Shown in pieces: positions 23,855 to 36,826 of a stretch of DNA of 64,000 nt; positions within the stretch are counted from its first letter, which is position 1; every line of letters starts with the position of its first letter. A program made the position numbers and the translations under genes. Origin of the DNA: Allomyces arbusculus (lineage: Eukaryota > Blastocladiomycota > Blastocladiomycetes > Blastocladiales > Blastocladiaceae); contig JADHYV010000011.1 of NCBI GenBank assembly GCA_027604705.1, positions 451,903-515,902 on the forward strand, in the 5' to 3' direction. The notes below the pieces were generated by a model. It did no database searches and was not told where the DNA came from. It was given only the letters and a program-made list of their open reading frames with translations.

Positions 23855-26800
23855 TCAGTGCCGGTTGTGAATGTTCTGGAACATGCTATGCATGATCTTG
23901 AGCGCCGAGTTCTTTTGCAGTGGAGACTTGTCGGCCCCCAGGTTGCCGCTTGGCACGCGCGACACCGCCGACATGGCCGCCAGCGCGTAGCTCAAGCTGA
24001 ATTCGCCATCGTCAGCATCGTCGTCCTCGTCGTCGTCGTCCTCGTCCTCGTCGTCATCCCCGTCACCCTTGGTCGTCCCCGTGTCGTCCTCAAACGCCCG
24101 CGAAATCCGCTCGTCGCGGGCGAGCCGCAACGCTGACGCCGTCGCCGACCTGAGCACAACCGTACTTGGAGCGCGCGGGAGCGCCGACCGACTCGACGCG
24201 GCCGCGAGTCCGCCCGTCGCACTCAAGACTCTACCACCATCCGCGACCGGCGACCTGGGCTCGGCAACAACCGAAATCGTCGGCCCAATCGGCGTATCTG
24301 CACCCGACCCAGTATCAACGACGCCCTGCATATCGCGGTCCATGCCGTGCACGTCCACCCCACCGGCAGCCAACGACAAGGCCGCCATTCGGTCTGCCTT
24401 GAGCGACCGATTCACTTGCCGCCGGCGTTCGCGCAACCGGTCGCGTCGCGCGCTTGATGCGGCCACGAGTTCGGTACTGAGTTGCGCGTTGACGGCGGCC
24501 ATATCCGTGGCCACACTCGTGAAGTCGCGCGCGGTCACGGTCAGCGTGTACATTTCCTGCGCGAGGAGCGCCGCCTGGTACATGTCGGCCGCATCTTGCG
24601 CGGTCAGGGCGGGCGCTGCGTCCGGGTCCTTTTGCACGTCGCCGATGAGGTGCCGCTGAAGGGTATCGGAGAGAGTGACGCGGCGGAACACGCGTCGCAC
24701 GAGCGGGTCCGTGAGCACGGGCTCGACCGTGTCGGTGGTCGTGAGTGGCGGCGCGGCAAAGAGGTCGGCGGTCGAGATGACTGCCGTCGAGGTATTGAGC
24801 GCGTCGCCAAGTGACGCAATTGGAGCGAGCGGGGTCGCCGAGACACCGGCTGTTGGGACGGCGAGAGCCGTACTTGCGGCCAAAGTGCCAGTCGCAGCGT
24901 AGTTCGTCACGAGGTCCGGGAAATCGACTGCGTCCATGGGCCGGATTCTCTTGTCGAGTCGATGGAGCAAGTCCATCAAGGCCTAGTTTGGGGAGCGGTT
25001 GGGTCAGAACGACGCGCACTGAGAGAACAGTGAGAATCGAGTCCCGTACCACAAAGTTGCAGTTGTGCTCCGTCAGCGACACCCCCTGCATCCTGTACGC
25101 GAAAATCGCGAGCGCCTCCTTGGCCCGTTGAATAGCGCCAGTGCAATGAATGTCGGAGGTGCTGTAGGAAAAAATGTTGCGTCAGTGTGACCTTGGCCAA
25201 GGGATAGAATCGAATCAACGAGTGGCATGCACAGACAAGAGCAGTTTTTGCGGCGCACCGAGAGCCAGTGACCCCACTCGTTTCTATTCGGTCAAGCTTG
25301 AGGGTGAGGGCCGATACTGCCTGGCCGAGGAGTGAATGGCGACGCACCATGTCGTCCATTTCGGCACCGCAAACGGCCAGCATCGCGTTGATGGACCGGT
25401 GTGAGACCTCTGGGAACGCCGGGTGCACGATCCCGGACACAATCACGGCCGTGCGGACCTCCTCGCCCGTGTTCCACTTGCGGTCCTGGACGATGCGGTC
25501 AGCCTCTTGGTTGAGCAGCTCCTAACGACGAAATGAAACAAGAGCGTGAGTATGTTAATCTCACACCCACGAGGTAAGAGCACGGTCGCGAATCGTACGT
25601 AATTGAGCCACTTGGCCTGGCCCGCCATGCGCAAATTGGCCGGTCTCAGGTGCGACAAGTCGGTCGTGAGGAACCCACGGCTGGCATGGCATAGCGCACG
25701 CGCCGAATCAGCCACGGCTTGCACGCACGTTTCCGGTGCTGGCGCTTGGTTCTTGATCGGGGACGTCGCCACGGCAACTGGCTCGCCCGTCATACCGTGG
25801 TAGACCGGGAAATCGAGCCGCGCGTCGAGAATGATCTTGCACAAGCCGGCGAGCGATGCGTGCTCGGACCAGTACGGCTTGACATCGATGCAGTGCAAAA
25901 CGACTTCGTCCTAGTTCAGCGAAAAAAAAATGGTTAGAGAGCGTTCAATCATAGGATCTGATAGGAAAGCTCGACAAGTACCCGGTCCGTGTACGTGATA
26001 AAATCAAAGCACACGTGACCCAAGATGCCGCGCTCGATGCACGACGGAACAATGTGGAGGACGTGGGTCATGAGGTCCTGTGTCGATATTTGCCGGACCG
26101 GAACGATTGTAACGCAATAGTCAAAGTCGACGAGCGGGGTCTGGGCAAGTCAAAAAGACGGCCCATTGAGTCAAAAAACAGTTCTGTCAATCCACGCGCG
26201 AAACCTTTTCGAACACTGTACCTGCTCCCAAGTGGAGACGAGAACCACATGACCCGTCGGCTGAATCTCGACGTGGCAGCCGACAAACAATCGCTCCGCG
26301 GTCAGTCCGTCAAACATGGCCTCGATAGTACCGCCTGTCTTCAAAAACGAGCTGACAAACCCGGCCAACGTCGGGTACGCGAGCTGCGCTGGTGGAGGCG
26401 GTGCCGAATCGCCCACGGGCTTGCCGGTCTGCGACGCGGCGCTCCCCACTCGTGTCGACGCTGCCGTCGAATTGGGTTGTCCCGGCCCATTCGGTCCCCA
26501 CACGTTCGACATGCGTCGCCCGAGTACGGCCGCCGCTTCTTGGCCGAGCAATGCGATCGGGACCCCGGCTTGCGCAGCTGACGCGCCGACGGTCGCGTGT
26601 GGCGGCCCTATGTAGGTGATTGCTTCCGGAATCGCCTTGATCTTGACGACAATCTCGTCAACGTCAAACTTGCTCACGGTGAACGTGAGCCGGCGCCGGT
26701 GGAAGAGAGCGACGCCGCGGCGCCCGGCCTCGTCCTTGATCTTGAGCATCCAAATGTTGACGGCCGGGTAGGTCAAGAGAAACTGCGCGAGCGTGTGCCA

Positions 26801-28831
26801 CATTGTGTCCTCGTCGGTGACGTGGCACAGGTGCGGCTGCCGTCCGGGCCACGCTGACGAGACGGTGTACGGGCCGCCGCGTGCGTGAGAGAGCGTGTGC
26901 CGAGTGGCCGATGCCGTGGCTGCACCAGGTGGAAGTCGGAGGGACGGCGCACCCGTGCGTGAGAGTCCCGACGCCGAAAACGCCGAAAACGCGTCGTGTT
27001 TGATCCCGAGCCGTGCTGCGGTAGCCTCCATGATCTCGTGGAATCCGGGGCGCGTCGAGTACTTGACCTGCTGGTCGAGCGGGAGCATGAGCATTGGGAT
27101 GTTGAGCGCCGACGCGACGCGCACGTCGTAGTGGCCCATAATGTACCCGTGCAAGATGGGCGACGCGCCTGGGTCCTGCGCAATGATGCCACGAATCGTG
27201 GACTGCGCAGCCATGCTCGCGTGCATGGCGATGCTGAGCGGGCTCATGCGCGGCACGTGTGTGCGACATTCCGGGTAAATGATGGTGCACCGCGACGCGG
27301 CGCGCGGGAATCGGGTCGATCGGCCCAAGTACCTCAGCGCGAGTTCGACGAGCGGGTCATCGGCGGTTGACGTCACATAAATGACCTTGGTGCGGTCGGC
27401 CATGGCCGACGCGAGCCGCCCGGCGTGCATCGACTCGAACTGGCGCACGTCCTTCATCATGAACCGCACGCGCTCCTGCAGCGACGACGACGGAACGTGA
27501 ACGTGGTAGAGCCACGAGCTCTTGACGTGGTCTTTCCAGTTGGTGACGAGGTGAGAGCGCAGCAGGGCGCACCGCGAGACGTGCGACTCGAGCGCTTTCT
27601 ATGGGCCCCAGGAAAATGACAATGATAAACAAACGAGCAAGCATGCGCATGGCAGAAAAGCATACCGGGCACGGACCATGACTTGCTCGTAAAATTTGGC
27701 GCGCGTCAAGCATTTGCGACGGAACGCCAAGATCAGGCGCACGGCCGACTTGGACACGCACATTTCCGAGTAGACGCGGCGCTGCTGGGCCATGCGCCAC
27801 GTGGCCTGGATCTTGACAATAGCGGCCCAATGGCCGTCCATGCCGCGAAACCGTCGACCGGGCTGCGCCAAGAGCGCTTGCACGTGCGTCGCATTGATGA
27901 TGGCCGGTGCGCAATAGGCAAACGAGAGCTTGAAGGGGAGAATCCCGAGCGCCAGCTTCAAGGTGGTGCCGCCGTCGATGCGGATCAAGTCCACTAATAC
28001 GTCGAGGCATGAGTAAGTGGAGTCAGAGGGCGCTGATGAACAATGTGGAGCGTCGAGAAATATACCAGCGTACAAGAGGCAAACGCGCTCGAGAAACTGG
28101 ATGAGGGTGACGGCGTTGGCGAGGACGGCATGCGAGCGACCTTGAAGAAACTGCGCCAGTGCGGCATTCTCGACTATCCGGCCATTGGAAATAAACAGCT
28201 CCTGTCTAGATTCCTTTAGTAGAGTCAGTTATAGTCCTTCGACAAGAAACTGCGCGGTAGTCGCACGCTTGGGGCAATCGTACCGCGTGTCGCAGCCGGG
28301 TTCCGGATTGCCCTGGTCGTGGTCGTCGGTCGTCACGTCCAAGACTGACGGGAATGGCGTCTTGGGCACCAGAGATAGTGCACCTGGAGGCAAAGATGCA
28401 AGCACGTCAGCCGGGCCAAGCGCCGCAGCCCACTGTTGAGCGTCTCGCTCCCATCATCATACGTGGTCGTTTGCAGGCAATCGACTTGATGCCGGTCGTC
28501 GGAATGAGCGGGGCATGGTCCTGCTTGTTGCCCACCGTCCCATTCTTTCCCTGGGCAGGATCGGTGTGGATGGGCGTGGCTTTCGGGTGGAAATTGGCGA
28601 GCGCCGGCGAGAAGTCGACAAAGCGCGGGAGCACGCCGCGATTGATCAGCGGGTAGAGGCCTTGCTACATGGAAATGAGCGCGATGAAGGACGTCAGGTT
28701 GTATGGCGACGTTGTCGAACTTTGGGTCGGCCCGTTTGGGGCTCTTGCACAGGCCGGCAGCGCTGTGCAATGCGGTTGATGCCCACCCTTTCTACGCGCT
28801 CGGTCCAATATGACTGATTCCGTTGATCCAT
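23855..28831 (-). CDS. IQCH: IQCH homologue (IQ motif-containing protein H)
   Basis: Eleven exons: 28796..28831, 28463..28664, 28284..28383, 28066..28205, 27677..27993, 26222..27598, 25982..26140, 25599..25910, 25259..25521, 25050..25161 and 23855..24982; total 4,146 nt, 1,381 residues. An IQ motif (IVKIQATWRMAQQRR, about residue 220-235) should bind calmodulin. It is followed by the long conserved IQCH region: HVSRCALLRSHLVTNWKDH, MADRTKVIYVTS, ILHGYIMGHYDVRVASALNI, VNIWMLKIKDEAGRRG, FVSSFLKTGGTIEAMFDGLT, GHVCFDFITYTDRDEVVLHC. The C-terminal ~300 residues are poorly conserved, with an Asp/Glu run. In animals IQCH is testis- and sperm-associated. Exon 1 (12 codons) and its 131-nt intron are tentative; the others are fixed by frame and conservation. 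An apparent in-frame TAA near 28,238 lies inside the 78-nt intron 28206..28283. Confidence 0.85.
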
Positions 28832-29230
28832 GGTGCCTATGCCAAGTTGGGTCGCGCTGCCGGAGGTCGGCAGCGGTCGGCAGCGGTCGACAGCGTTGTC
28901 GACGTGTCGCAGCAGCAAATCGACGGCGAGCGAGCTGAAGCTGGAAAGACGCGATATCGACACGTGCCAGTGACGTAGAGCGAGAACAGCCGTGATGGGC
29001 TGCTTTGAAGAGCGAAATGCGACACATCTTCAACGGCCACGTCGGCCAACACCTCCTCTTCACGTCCGGCACGCCGCTGTGGTCCAAGCTCTTAACGACT
29101 TCTTGCACGACCCTCTGCTTCAGCGCCAAGTCGCCGCTGCCGCTCCCGCTCGCTCCGTGCTCCAGCTCCTGCCACGCCAACCCGCACGCGACTCTCGCTC
29201 GCCGAACCCAAGTTCGACTCCAAATCCAGC
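28832..29230. other. Divergent promoter region, IQCH / riboflavin kinase
   Basis: A 399-nt gap between divergently transcribed genes. It contains a short tandem array near 28,865-28,895 of a 10-11-nt unit (GGTCGGCAGC twice, then GGTCGACAGC). Part of the IQCH 5' end may extend into it. Confidence 0.5.
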
Positions 29231-30001
29231 ATGTCGCCCGCCATCCCGCTCTCCGCGTCGGGCCGCCCGCTCATTGTCGGCGACAGCGAGCCGACAGCGC
29301 CCTACCCCGTCTTTGCCAAGGGCCTCGTCACGACCGGGTTCCAGCGCGGCAGCAAGCAGCTCGGCATTCCGACCGGTAAAAATTTTCGCATTGGACACTT
29401 GCAGGCGGCCAATTTTGGGCTCGCGGCTGATCTACAGCGTGTATGCTAGCGAACATGCCGCAGGAAGCGGTCGACCACATTGCGCACACGGTTCAATCTG
29501 GCTCCGGCATCTACTACGGGTGGGCGTCGGTCGGAAACGACGCGACCGTCTACCCCATGGTCATGAGTGTCGGCTGGAATCCGTTCTTCAAGAACGAAAA
29601 GCGCACGGCGGTGCGTTTTCTCGCGCTCGGCTTCCTTGTGTTACGGCTCGCACTGCCTGACCTGCGATGACGTTCATGTAGGAGGTGCACATTATCCACC
29701 AATTTGACGAGGACTTTTACGACCACGAGCTGCGCATCATTATCGTCGGCTACATTCGCGACGAAAAAAACTACACGTCCCTCGGTACGACGTGATGCGT
29801 GATTCTCGACCCTCCTCCTGCTTCGTGGACGAACAACTGACCTGATGCTCGCCCACAACAGATGCACTGATTGACGACATCAAGACCGACATTCAAGTCG
29901 CCGAGCACTCGCTGAAGCGGCCCGCCTACCTCGCTCTCAAGTCGGACGCGTTCTTGGCCCCGCCACCTCCAGCAACGACCAACGCTAATGGGACGAATTA
30001 G
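29231..30001 (+). CDS. FMN1: Riboflavin kinase (ATP:riboflavin 5'-phosphotransferase)
   Basis: Exons 29231..29375, 29450..29610, 29682..29784 and 29862..30001 (introns 74, 71 and 77 nt) give 182 residues, the usual size of monofunctional eukaryotic enzymes. The first splice restores the family signature GIPTAN at residues 45-50, whose Thr and Asn bind Mg-ATP. It is followed by SGIYYGWASV, VMSVGWNPFFKN, the catalytic-Glu region EVHIIHQFDEDFYDHELRI, and the C-terminal DALIDDIKTDIQVAE helix. The enzyme makes FMN from riboflavin, the first step towards FAD. There is no organelle signal, so it is probably cytosolic. The start is the only ATG that gives the conserved N-terminus YPVFAKGLVTTGFQRG. 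Confidence 0.96.
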
Positions 30002-30357
30002 CCCTCGAGTCGCTGGCCATTTCGCTTGCTTTCATCTGACACTTTGCTGGCCGCGAGCTGCCGTGCGCCGCCAGTTTATTTTTGTGTTGATTTTGTCCTT
30101 GATCGACGTGTATGCATGTTCGATTCGTTGCCCACTTGCGCAAATCCAGATGTTTTAGCGATCCGAATACAATACGAGCCGTGTCTAGATGACGCAGCGT
30201 TACAACTTGCACCGTTCGCGTTGCCGAACCTCTCCCTCCTCCATTCATATGCCTCCACCGCGAGGGCGCGAGGAATAGCTGGTATCACTTGCTCTCTCGA
30301 TGAGCCAAAATTAAATACATTTGCCTCAAACCATCACACCAAAGAAAGGAACATGTC
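30002..30357. other. Convergent intergenic gap
   Basis: The 3' ends of the riboflavin kinase gene (plus) and DPH7 (minus) face each other across 356 nt. The gap is AT-richer than the genes and probably holds both polyadenylation regions. Nothing else is seen. Confidence 0.5.
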
Positions 30358-31637
30358 CTACTCTATCGCTGCTGACCAAAAATGCAATGCATGATCGTAA
30401 AACGAGCAACTTGCGACGTGCGATCCACCCGGCAGGCACCAGTCGACGCCATACGCGAGCGATTCTTGCTTGGTGTACGAGTGTGCGATGGTCGCGCCTA
30501 GGATGCATCCGATCCCAACGTCAGTGCCGGCCGAGCACGAAATGATGCCCAGCAGCAACGTACCACCAGCCGCGTCCACGTCTACCACAAAGAACCCGGC
30601 GTGCATCCCCGCCACGACCATCCTCCCTTCGTCGTGCGGGTGCCACTTGATCCGCCATGCGCCGCCGCCCACATGCACGTCGTGTACCGGCCGACGCATC
30701 GCGCGGCGGTCCCAGATCAGCACGTGCTCGTCGTAGCTGCCCGTGGCCAGAATGTGATCTTTTTTTGGGTGCGCCTGCGCGGAACACACACCGGCCTCGT
30801 GTTTCCGGCTCGTCACGATCGGCGACAACAAGTCGGTGCGAGTGTCCCAGAGCTTGAGCAACATGTCGTCGCCACCCGTCACGAGCGTCGTCGGATCCGC
30901 ATAGGCCGCGATCCAAGCTTCAAAGTCGTGCGCGGCAAATTCGGTGGCTGCGGTCGCACCCGTCGTGGTGCATTGCAGAATGGTGACGGCGCCCGTGCTG
31001 AGACTGACGGCAATGTTCGCGTCGGCGGCGTAATATCTGGCGACGAGGAAAGAGGAAAAGGGTCAGGATCATGGGAGGAGGAGGATGGTGCGCGAGTCCG
31101 CCGGATGCTGCGTACCGTGGCAAGCGATTGGCCCAGTCGAGCGACAGGCAGAGCGTCGTCGGGTCGTCGAGCGAGAACGTGAAGTGGTGCGCGAGTTGCG
31201 GTACTGCCGGCGAGGACGCAGCGGTAAGCTGCCAAAACTGCACTTGACCGACTGAATTGGCAATGGCGAGTGTTTCCTGCGCGAGGTGCGGGTCGACGGC
31301 GGCGCCCCACTTCATGTCGAGGATCGCGGGCATGTCGACGCGTTGCGTTTCCTGAATCGCAAATCGACACTGGCTGTCAGCAACCACTGGCGTCGGGTCA
31401 GGCCCACATCCTCGGCGTGATCAAGCTAAGCACCTTCAGCCCAGCTGGGGACGCCGTGTACAGGACCAGCCGCCCGAGCCGGTCGGCGGGCTTGGCATTT
31501 TCCACGGACCCGTCATCGCCCGGCTTCTTGCGCAGCTGGTAGGTGCCGAGCGTAACGGTGGTGGGCTGGCTCGGGCACGTCTCGACCGAGTCGGCCGAGT
31601 ACTCGGTGTCGATGGCCTGAAGCGTTGGTGGTTCCAT
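30358..31637 (-). CDS. DPH7: DPH7, diphthine methylesterase (WD40)
   Basis: Exons 31434..31637, 31116..31351 and 30358..31036 (introns 82 and 79 nt) give 372 residues. The order of blocks is that of DPH7/WDR85: DTEYSADSVE near the start, GTYQLRKK, VDMPAILDMKWG, LCLSLDWANRLPR, HDFEAWIAAY, TLVTGGDDMLLKLWDTRTD, HEAGVCSAQAHPKKDHILA, GSYDEHVLIWDRR and WRIKWHP. The protein is a WD40 propeller that removes the methyl ester of methylated diphthine on elongation factor 2, before the amidation step of diphthamide synthesis. The ATG at 31637 is chosen over one 7 codons upstream because MEPPTLQAIDTEYSADSVE fits the family N-terminus. It shares a 445-nt divergent promoter region with the ATP synthase beta gene. 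Confidence 0.94.
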
Positions 31638-32082
31638 CACTGTGGTCGCGCTGATCACTGAGGAAGCTGCTGCCGTCGACGAGTCCGGTCCAAGCGCGCG
31701 TGATGATCTTACCGGGGCTAATTGTGCTGCAAGTCTTTGCGTTCAAGTTGTCGAGTTGGTGGGTGGTTGGCGTGCATCCATCTGGGTCCCGGTTGAGTCG
31801 AGGCCGCGATCTGAACCCCTCGAAAGCTGGATTGGCGATACCTGCCACCTGCTTGCGGGTGGAAGCAAATGAGCGGCGAATCACGTTATGTGATGCGTCG
31901 ATGAAGGTGATTTGGCAAAAATACAGCTGGAGATTACGCACGTGCATGCACGTGTTGTTGTGCCTGTGCCGGACGAGCTCGTCGTTTCGGCTGGCGGTTG
32001 GCCCACAGCGCACCACGTCGGTTGTCGTGTCTGCCCGCCGCTGTCATTCGCTGTTGCGCACGACCCCGGAAGGAGTACCAAC
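31638..32082. other. Divergent promoter region, DPH7 / ATP synthase beta
   Basis: A 445-nt gap between head-to-head housekeeping genes. No TATA box or coding exon was seen. Open frames in it are shadows. Confidence 0.5.
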
Positions 32083-33930
<1,848 letters not shown>

Positions 33931-34419
33931 GGCGGTGGTGCCAAGTCCCGGTCGTTGAGTCAGGTCGACGTGCGCATCGCGTCGGCTGGACACGACGAAC
34001 CATGTCGCGATGGCGAAGTCGTGCCGGTAACCCAAGAGGTCGCGGGCGCGGCATGGTGTCGTGATTTGCTCTCAGTACCCCTACCCTTTTCTCTCGCTTC
34101 GTTCGTCCAAGCACACATTCGTTTGTTCCGTAGTTGTGTGATCGCTTGTCCATCTTCTTTTTTATAATCCAAATGGCTAGCTCGCGTTCCTTTTTTGCTA
34201 TTGCTAGACCAGTTTCGGGATGGCGTTGCACGAACCTCCAAACCAAACAAATAAAACTGGAATTTCGTTGAGGAACAATCAAGACGCGCGTGCACGTCGT
34301 GACGAAGGTCGAGTTCGAGTTCACTCCTCTCGTTCCCTGGATGTCAGCTTTGCCAAACAGCATCAGACCGACGTTTCGCATCCGAAACCATCACTATTTC
34401 CGTTTTCTTCCTTCCAACG
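33931..34419. other. Convergent intergenic gap
   Basis: This 489-nt gap separates the 3' ends of the ATP synthase beta gene and the LRR protein gene. It contains T-rich plus-strand stretches near 34,150-34,195 suitable for 3' end formation. No gene is seen. Confidence 0.5.
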
Positions 34420-36826
34420 TTACACTCCAGCTGGCAGGCCGGGCCACTCGCTGCGGCACGCGGCCGAGCAAAACGCGAACCGGCATGGCACATCGCGATT
34501 ATCCAACACGCGCAAGAACACGACTGTTTCAAACGGCGTCTCGTGCGCGGCCCCCTCCTCATCATCGCCGCCTCCGTCCCCCCGAACCACCTCCTTGTCG
34601 TCACCAACGACAGGCACCGAGTCAGCCCATCCATCGACCCTCGCCAAATCCTCATCCGTAGTAAACGCGCCGCCGCACGCGTCGCACCGCCGCGGCTCCT
34701 TGAAGTACGCAACAACGCGGTCCGGCAACCCGACCGTCGCGGCGGACAAGCAGTCGGGTACAAGAAACAACGGCTGCGACCTCAGAATCCCATTCACGGC
34801 AAGCGTGCGCAATCGCGGCGCGGTACGCGGCACCGACTGCACGATGGGCGCGCCGACGACGGGCGGCACGTGCCATGGGTTCGAGTAGAGCGCGAGGTGC
34901 CGCCAGTTGAGTGCCGCGAAGGCGGCGGGGATCGCCGTGAGTTGGTTCTCGCACACGTCGAGCGCGCGAAGACTCGATGCAATGCGTGGGGTAGGGGACG
35001 ACGCGGACCGCGTGTATCGGAACCGTGACGGGAGGGAGGTGAGCTGGTTGGCGCGGACGTTGAGGTAGGCCAGGTGTGGGAGGAGGAAGAGCGACGGTGG
35101 GAGCGCTGTGAGCCGGTTGCGCGAGAGATCGAGTTTCTCAAGGTACACGAGCGTCAGGATGCTCGGGTCGAGCGAGACGAGTTGATTGCTATTGCACGAC
35201 CGTGTCAGCGAGAATGACGGAGACGTTGAGAGCGGGATGTACCTATACAGCGTCAAAATACGCTGGAGCCGAATGGATGTCACTTTCTCGTTCTCGTGCA
35301 ACCAGATTCGGAGGAGAAGAACGAACCAGCGCTTGAAGTGGAGACAAGTCAGGCAAACTCGAAAGTTGGTTCCCGCCGAGACCCAACTCGCGAAGCCGCT
35401 TCAGGCCGCAAATATCGGGCGGGAGCTTGGTCAACTCGTTCTGGCTTTCATTGATCAGACCGAATCAGTCATCGAGTTGGTATCGAGCGAAGCCGAGCGC
35501 GAAATACACGGACCTCAAGTTGAGCCACTCGAGGCTGCGGAGCGAGCCAATCTGGACCGCGGCCAGTCAGTCCAAGCGCACCAGACGCGAATGAACACGG
35601 TGTGGAGGGGTGACGGACCTCGGATGGGAGCGAACGAATCCGATTTGAGCTCAAGTCGAGCTTGACGAGCCGACGCAGCTGGCCAATGGCTGGTGGCACG
35701 TCCTGAAGCCGGTTGTTGAAGAGCGCGAGCTGCACGAGACGGTGGAGGCTCAAGACGGCCTTCGGAAGACTAGTCAGACCGCACTCGCTCAGCCCGAGAC
35801 CCGTGAGTTTTCGGAGCACGGCGAGCACGACGAGCGACGGCAGCTGTTCCGTGTCACCCTGGATCGGATTCGACGTCAAGTCGAGCCAGGCCAGAGATTC
35901 GTGAAGCAGCTCGAGGCAGGCGGGTAGGCTCGCGAGTTGGTTTCGAGCGCTGAAAACGTTTCACGAAGCCTTCGTCAGAGTTGTATCGTCGACAGTGGGT
36001 GAACTGGACGGATCGAGAAACGAACAGCGAAAGTCGCTTGAGGTTCGAGAACTGCTCAATCGACTCGGGCAGTTCGGTGAGACCTACGTTTGGGCCGATA
36101 AAACGCTCAGAACTCCTGCGGCCTAGTTATCGAGCATCAAGTCAACGTACGGTTCTGCGAGAGATCGACCGCGACCACCGTATCCGGATCCACGCCGCTC
36201 CACAAGTCCTCGGTGACCAGCTCCAATCCGCGGCGGCTTAAGTCGTGCGACACTTTGGCCTCGGGTCCCGGGACCACCGCAGATCCTTTTGCGTGTCGCT
36301 CCTTGGGCCGTAAACTGAACGTGACGCGCCGCGTAATGTTGGCCGGGCTCGGTGGGGCGGTCGCGTCGGCAGTGCGCACGCTGCGAAGTGACGAGGCCGC
36401 CGACGCGGTCGGGGTTGGTGGCTGCGACGCGGTCGTGCGAGCCGGCAGAGCCATGGACCGCGGACTCGCGGGCATGGCGGCGGGCTTCATAGGCGTCGTG
36501 ACGGGTTCCGAAGCAACCGAGGCGGACCGGAACCGGCGCAGCGATTCGGCCGACGCACTGATGGGACCAGCAGCCGCGGGAGCGTTTGCGAAGCGGTCGT
36601 ACTGCGTCTTGGGCCGGCGCACGAGCCGCACGAGAATGGGCAGGCAAAGCGTCCACGCGGGCGGGTCTGTCGGGACCGGCTGATGCGTTGCGGGTGCGGG
36701 ACCGTTGCTTGAGCGCGTGGGTGGGTAGAGTTGGCGGCGCACGGCGGTTGCGGGCTCGGCGGTGTGCGCGGCACGGAGCAGGTCGGTGCGGTCGAGCGTG
36801 GCCGTGCTGCTGGCTGGGCGGTTCAT
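34420..36826 (-). CDS. Leucine-rich-repeat protein with a C-terminal cysteine cluster
   Basis: Seven exons: 36151..36826, 36026..36083, 35619..35949, 35514..35551, 35327..35444, 35243..35262 (20 nt) and 34420..35188; 669 residues. After a disordered Ser/Pro/Ala-rich N-terminus of about 190 residues comes a run of LRRs whose spacing is perfect only when the exons are joined as given: VVAVDLSQNRLTELP, RLSLARNQLASLP, LDLTSNPIQG, LDLSSNRIRSLPSE, WLNLSQNELTKLP, ELGLGGNQLSSLP, ILTLYSNQLVSL, LDLSRNRLTALP. The C-terminal part has RRCDACGGAF and CRFAFCSAACRSEW, a likely zinc-binding pair. Plant- and animal-type cytoplasmic LRR scaffolds look similar; the combination is not one I recognise. The frame is open 72 codons further upstream but without an ATG, so a 5' exon may be missing. 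Confidence 0.8.

Noticed and set aside
28206-28283. In-frame TAA in IQCH that would suggest a broken gene
   Set aside because: The stop lies within a 78-nt GTACGA...CTAG intron of correct phase, so the gene need not be broken.
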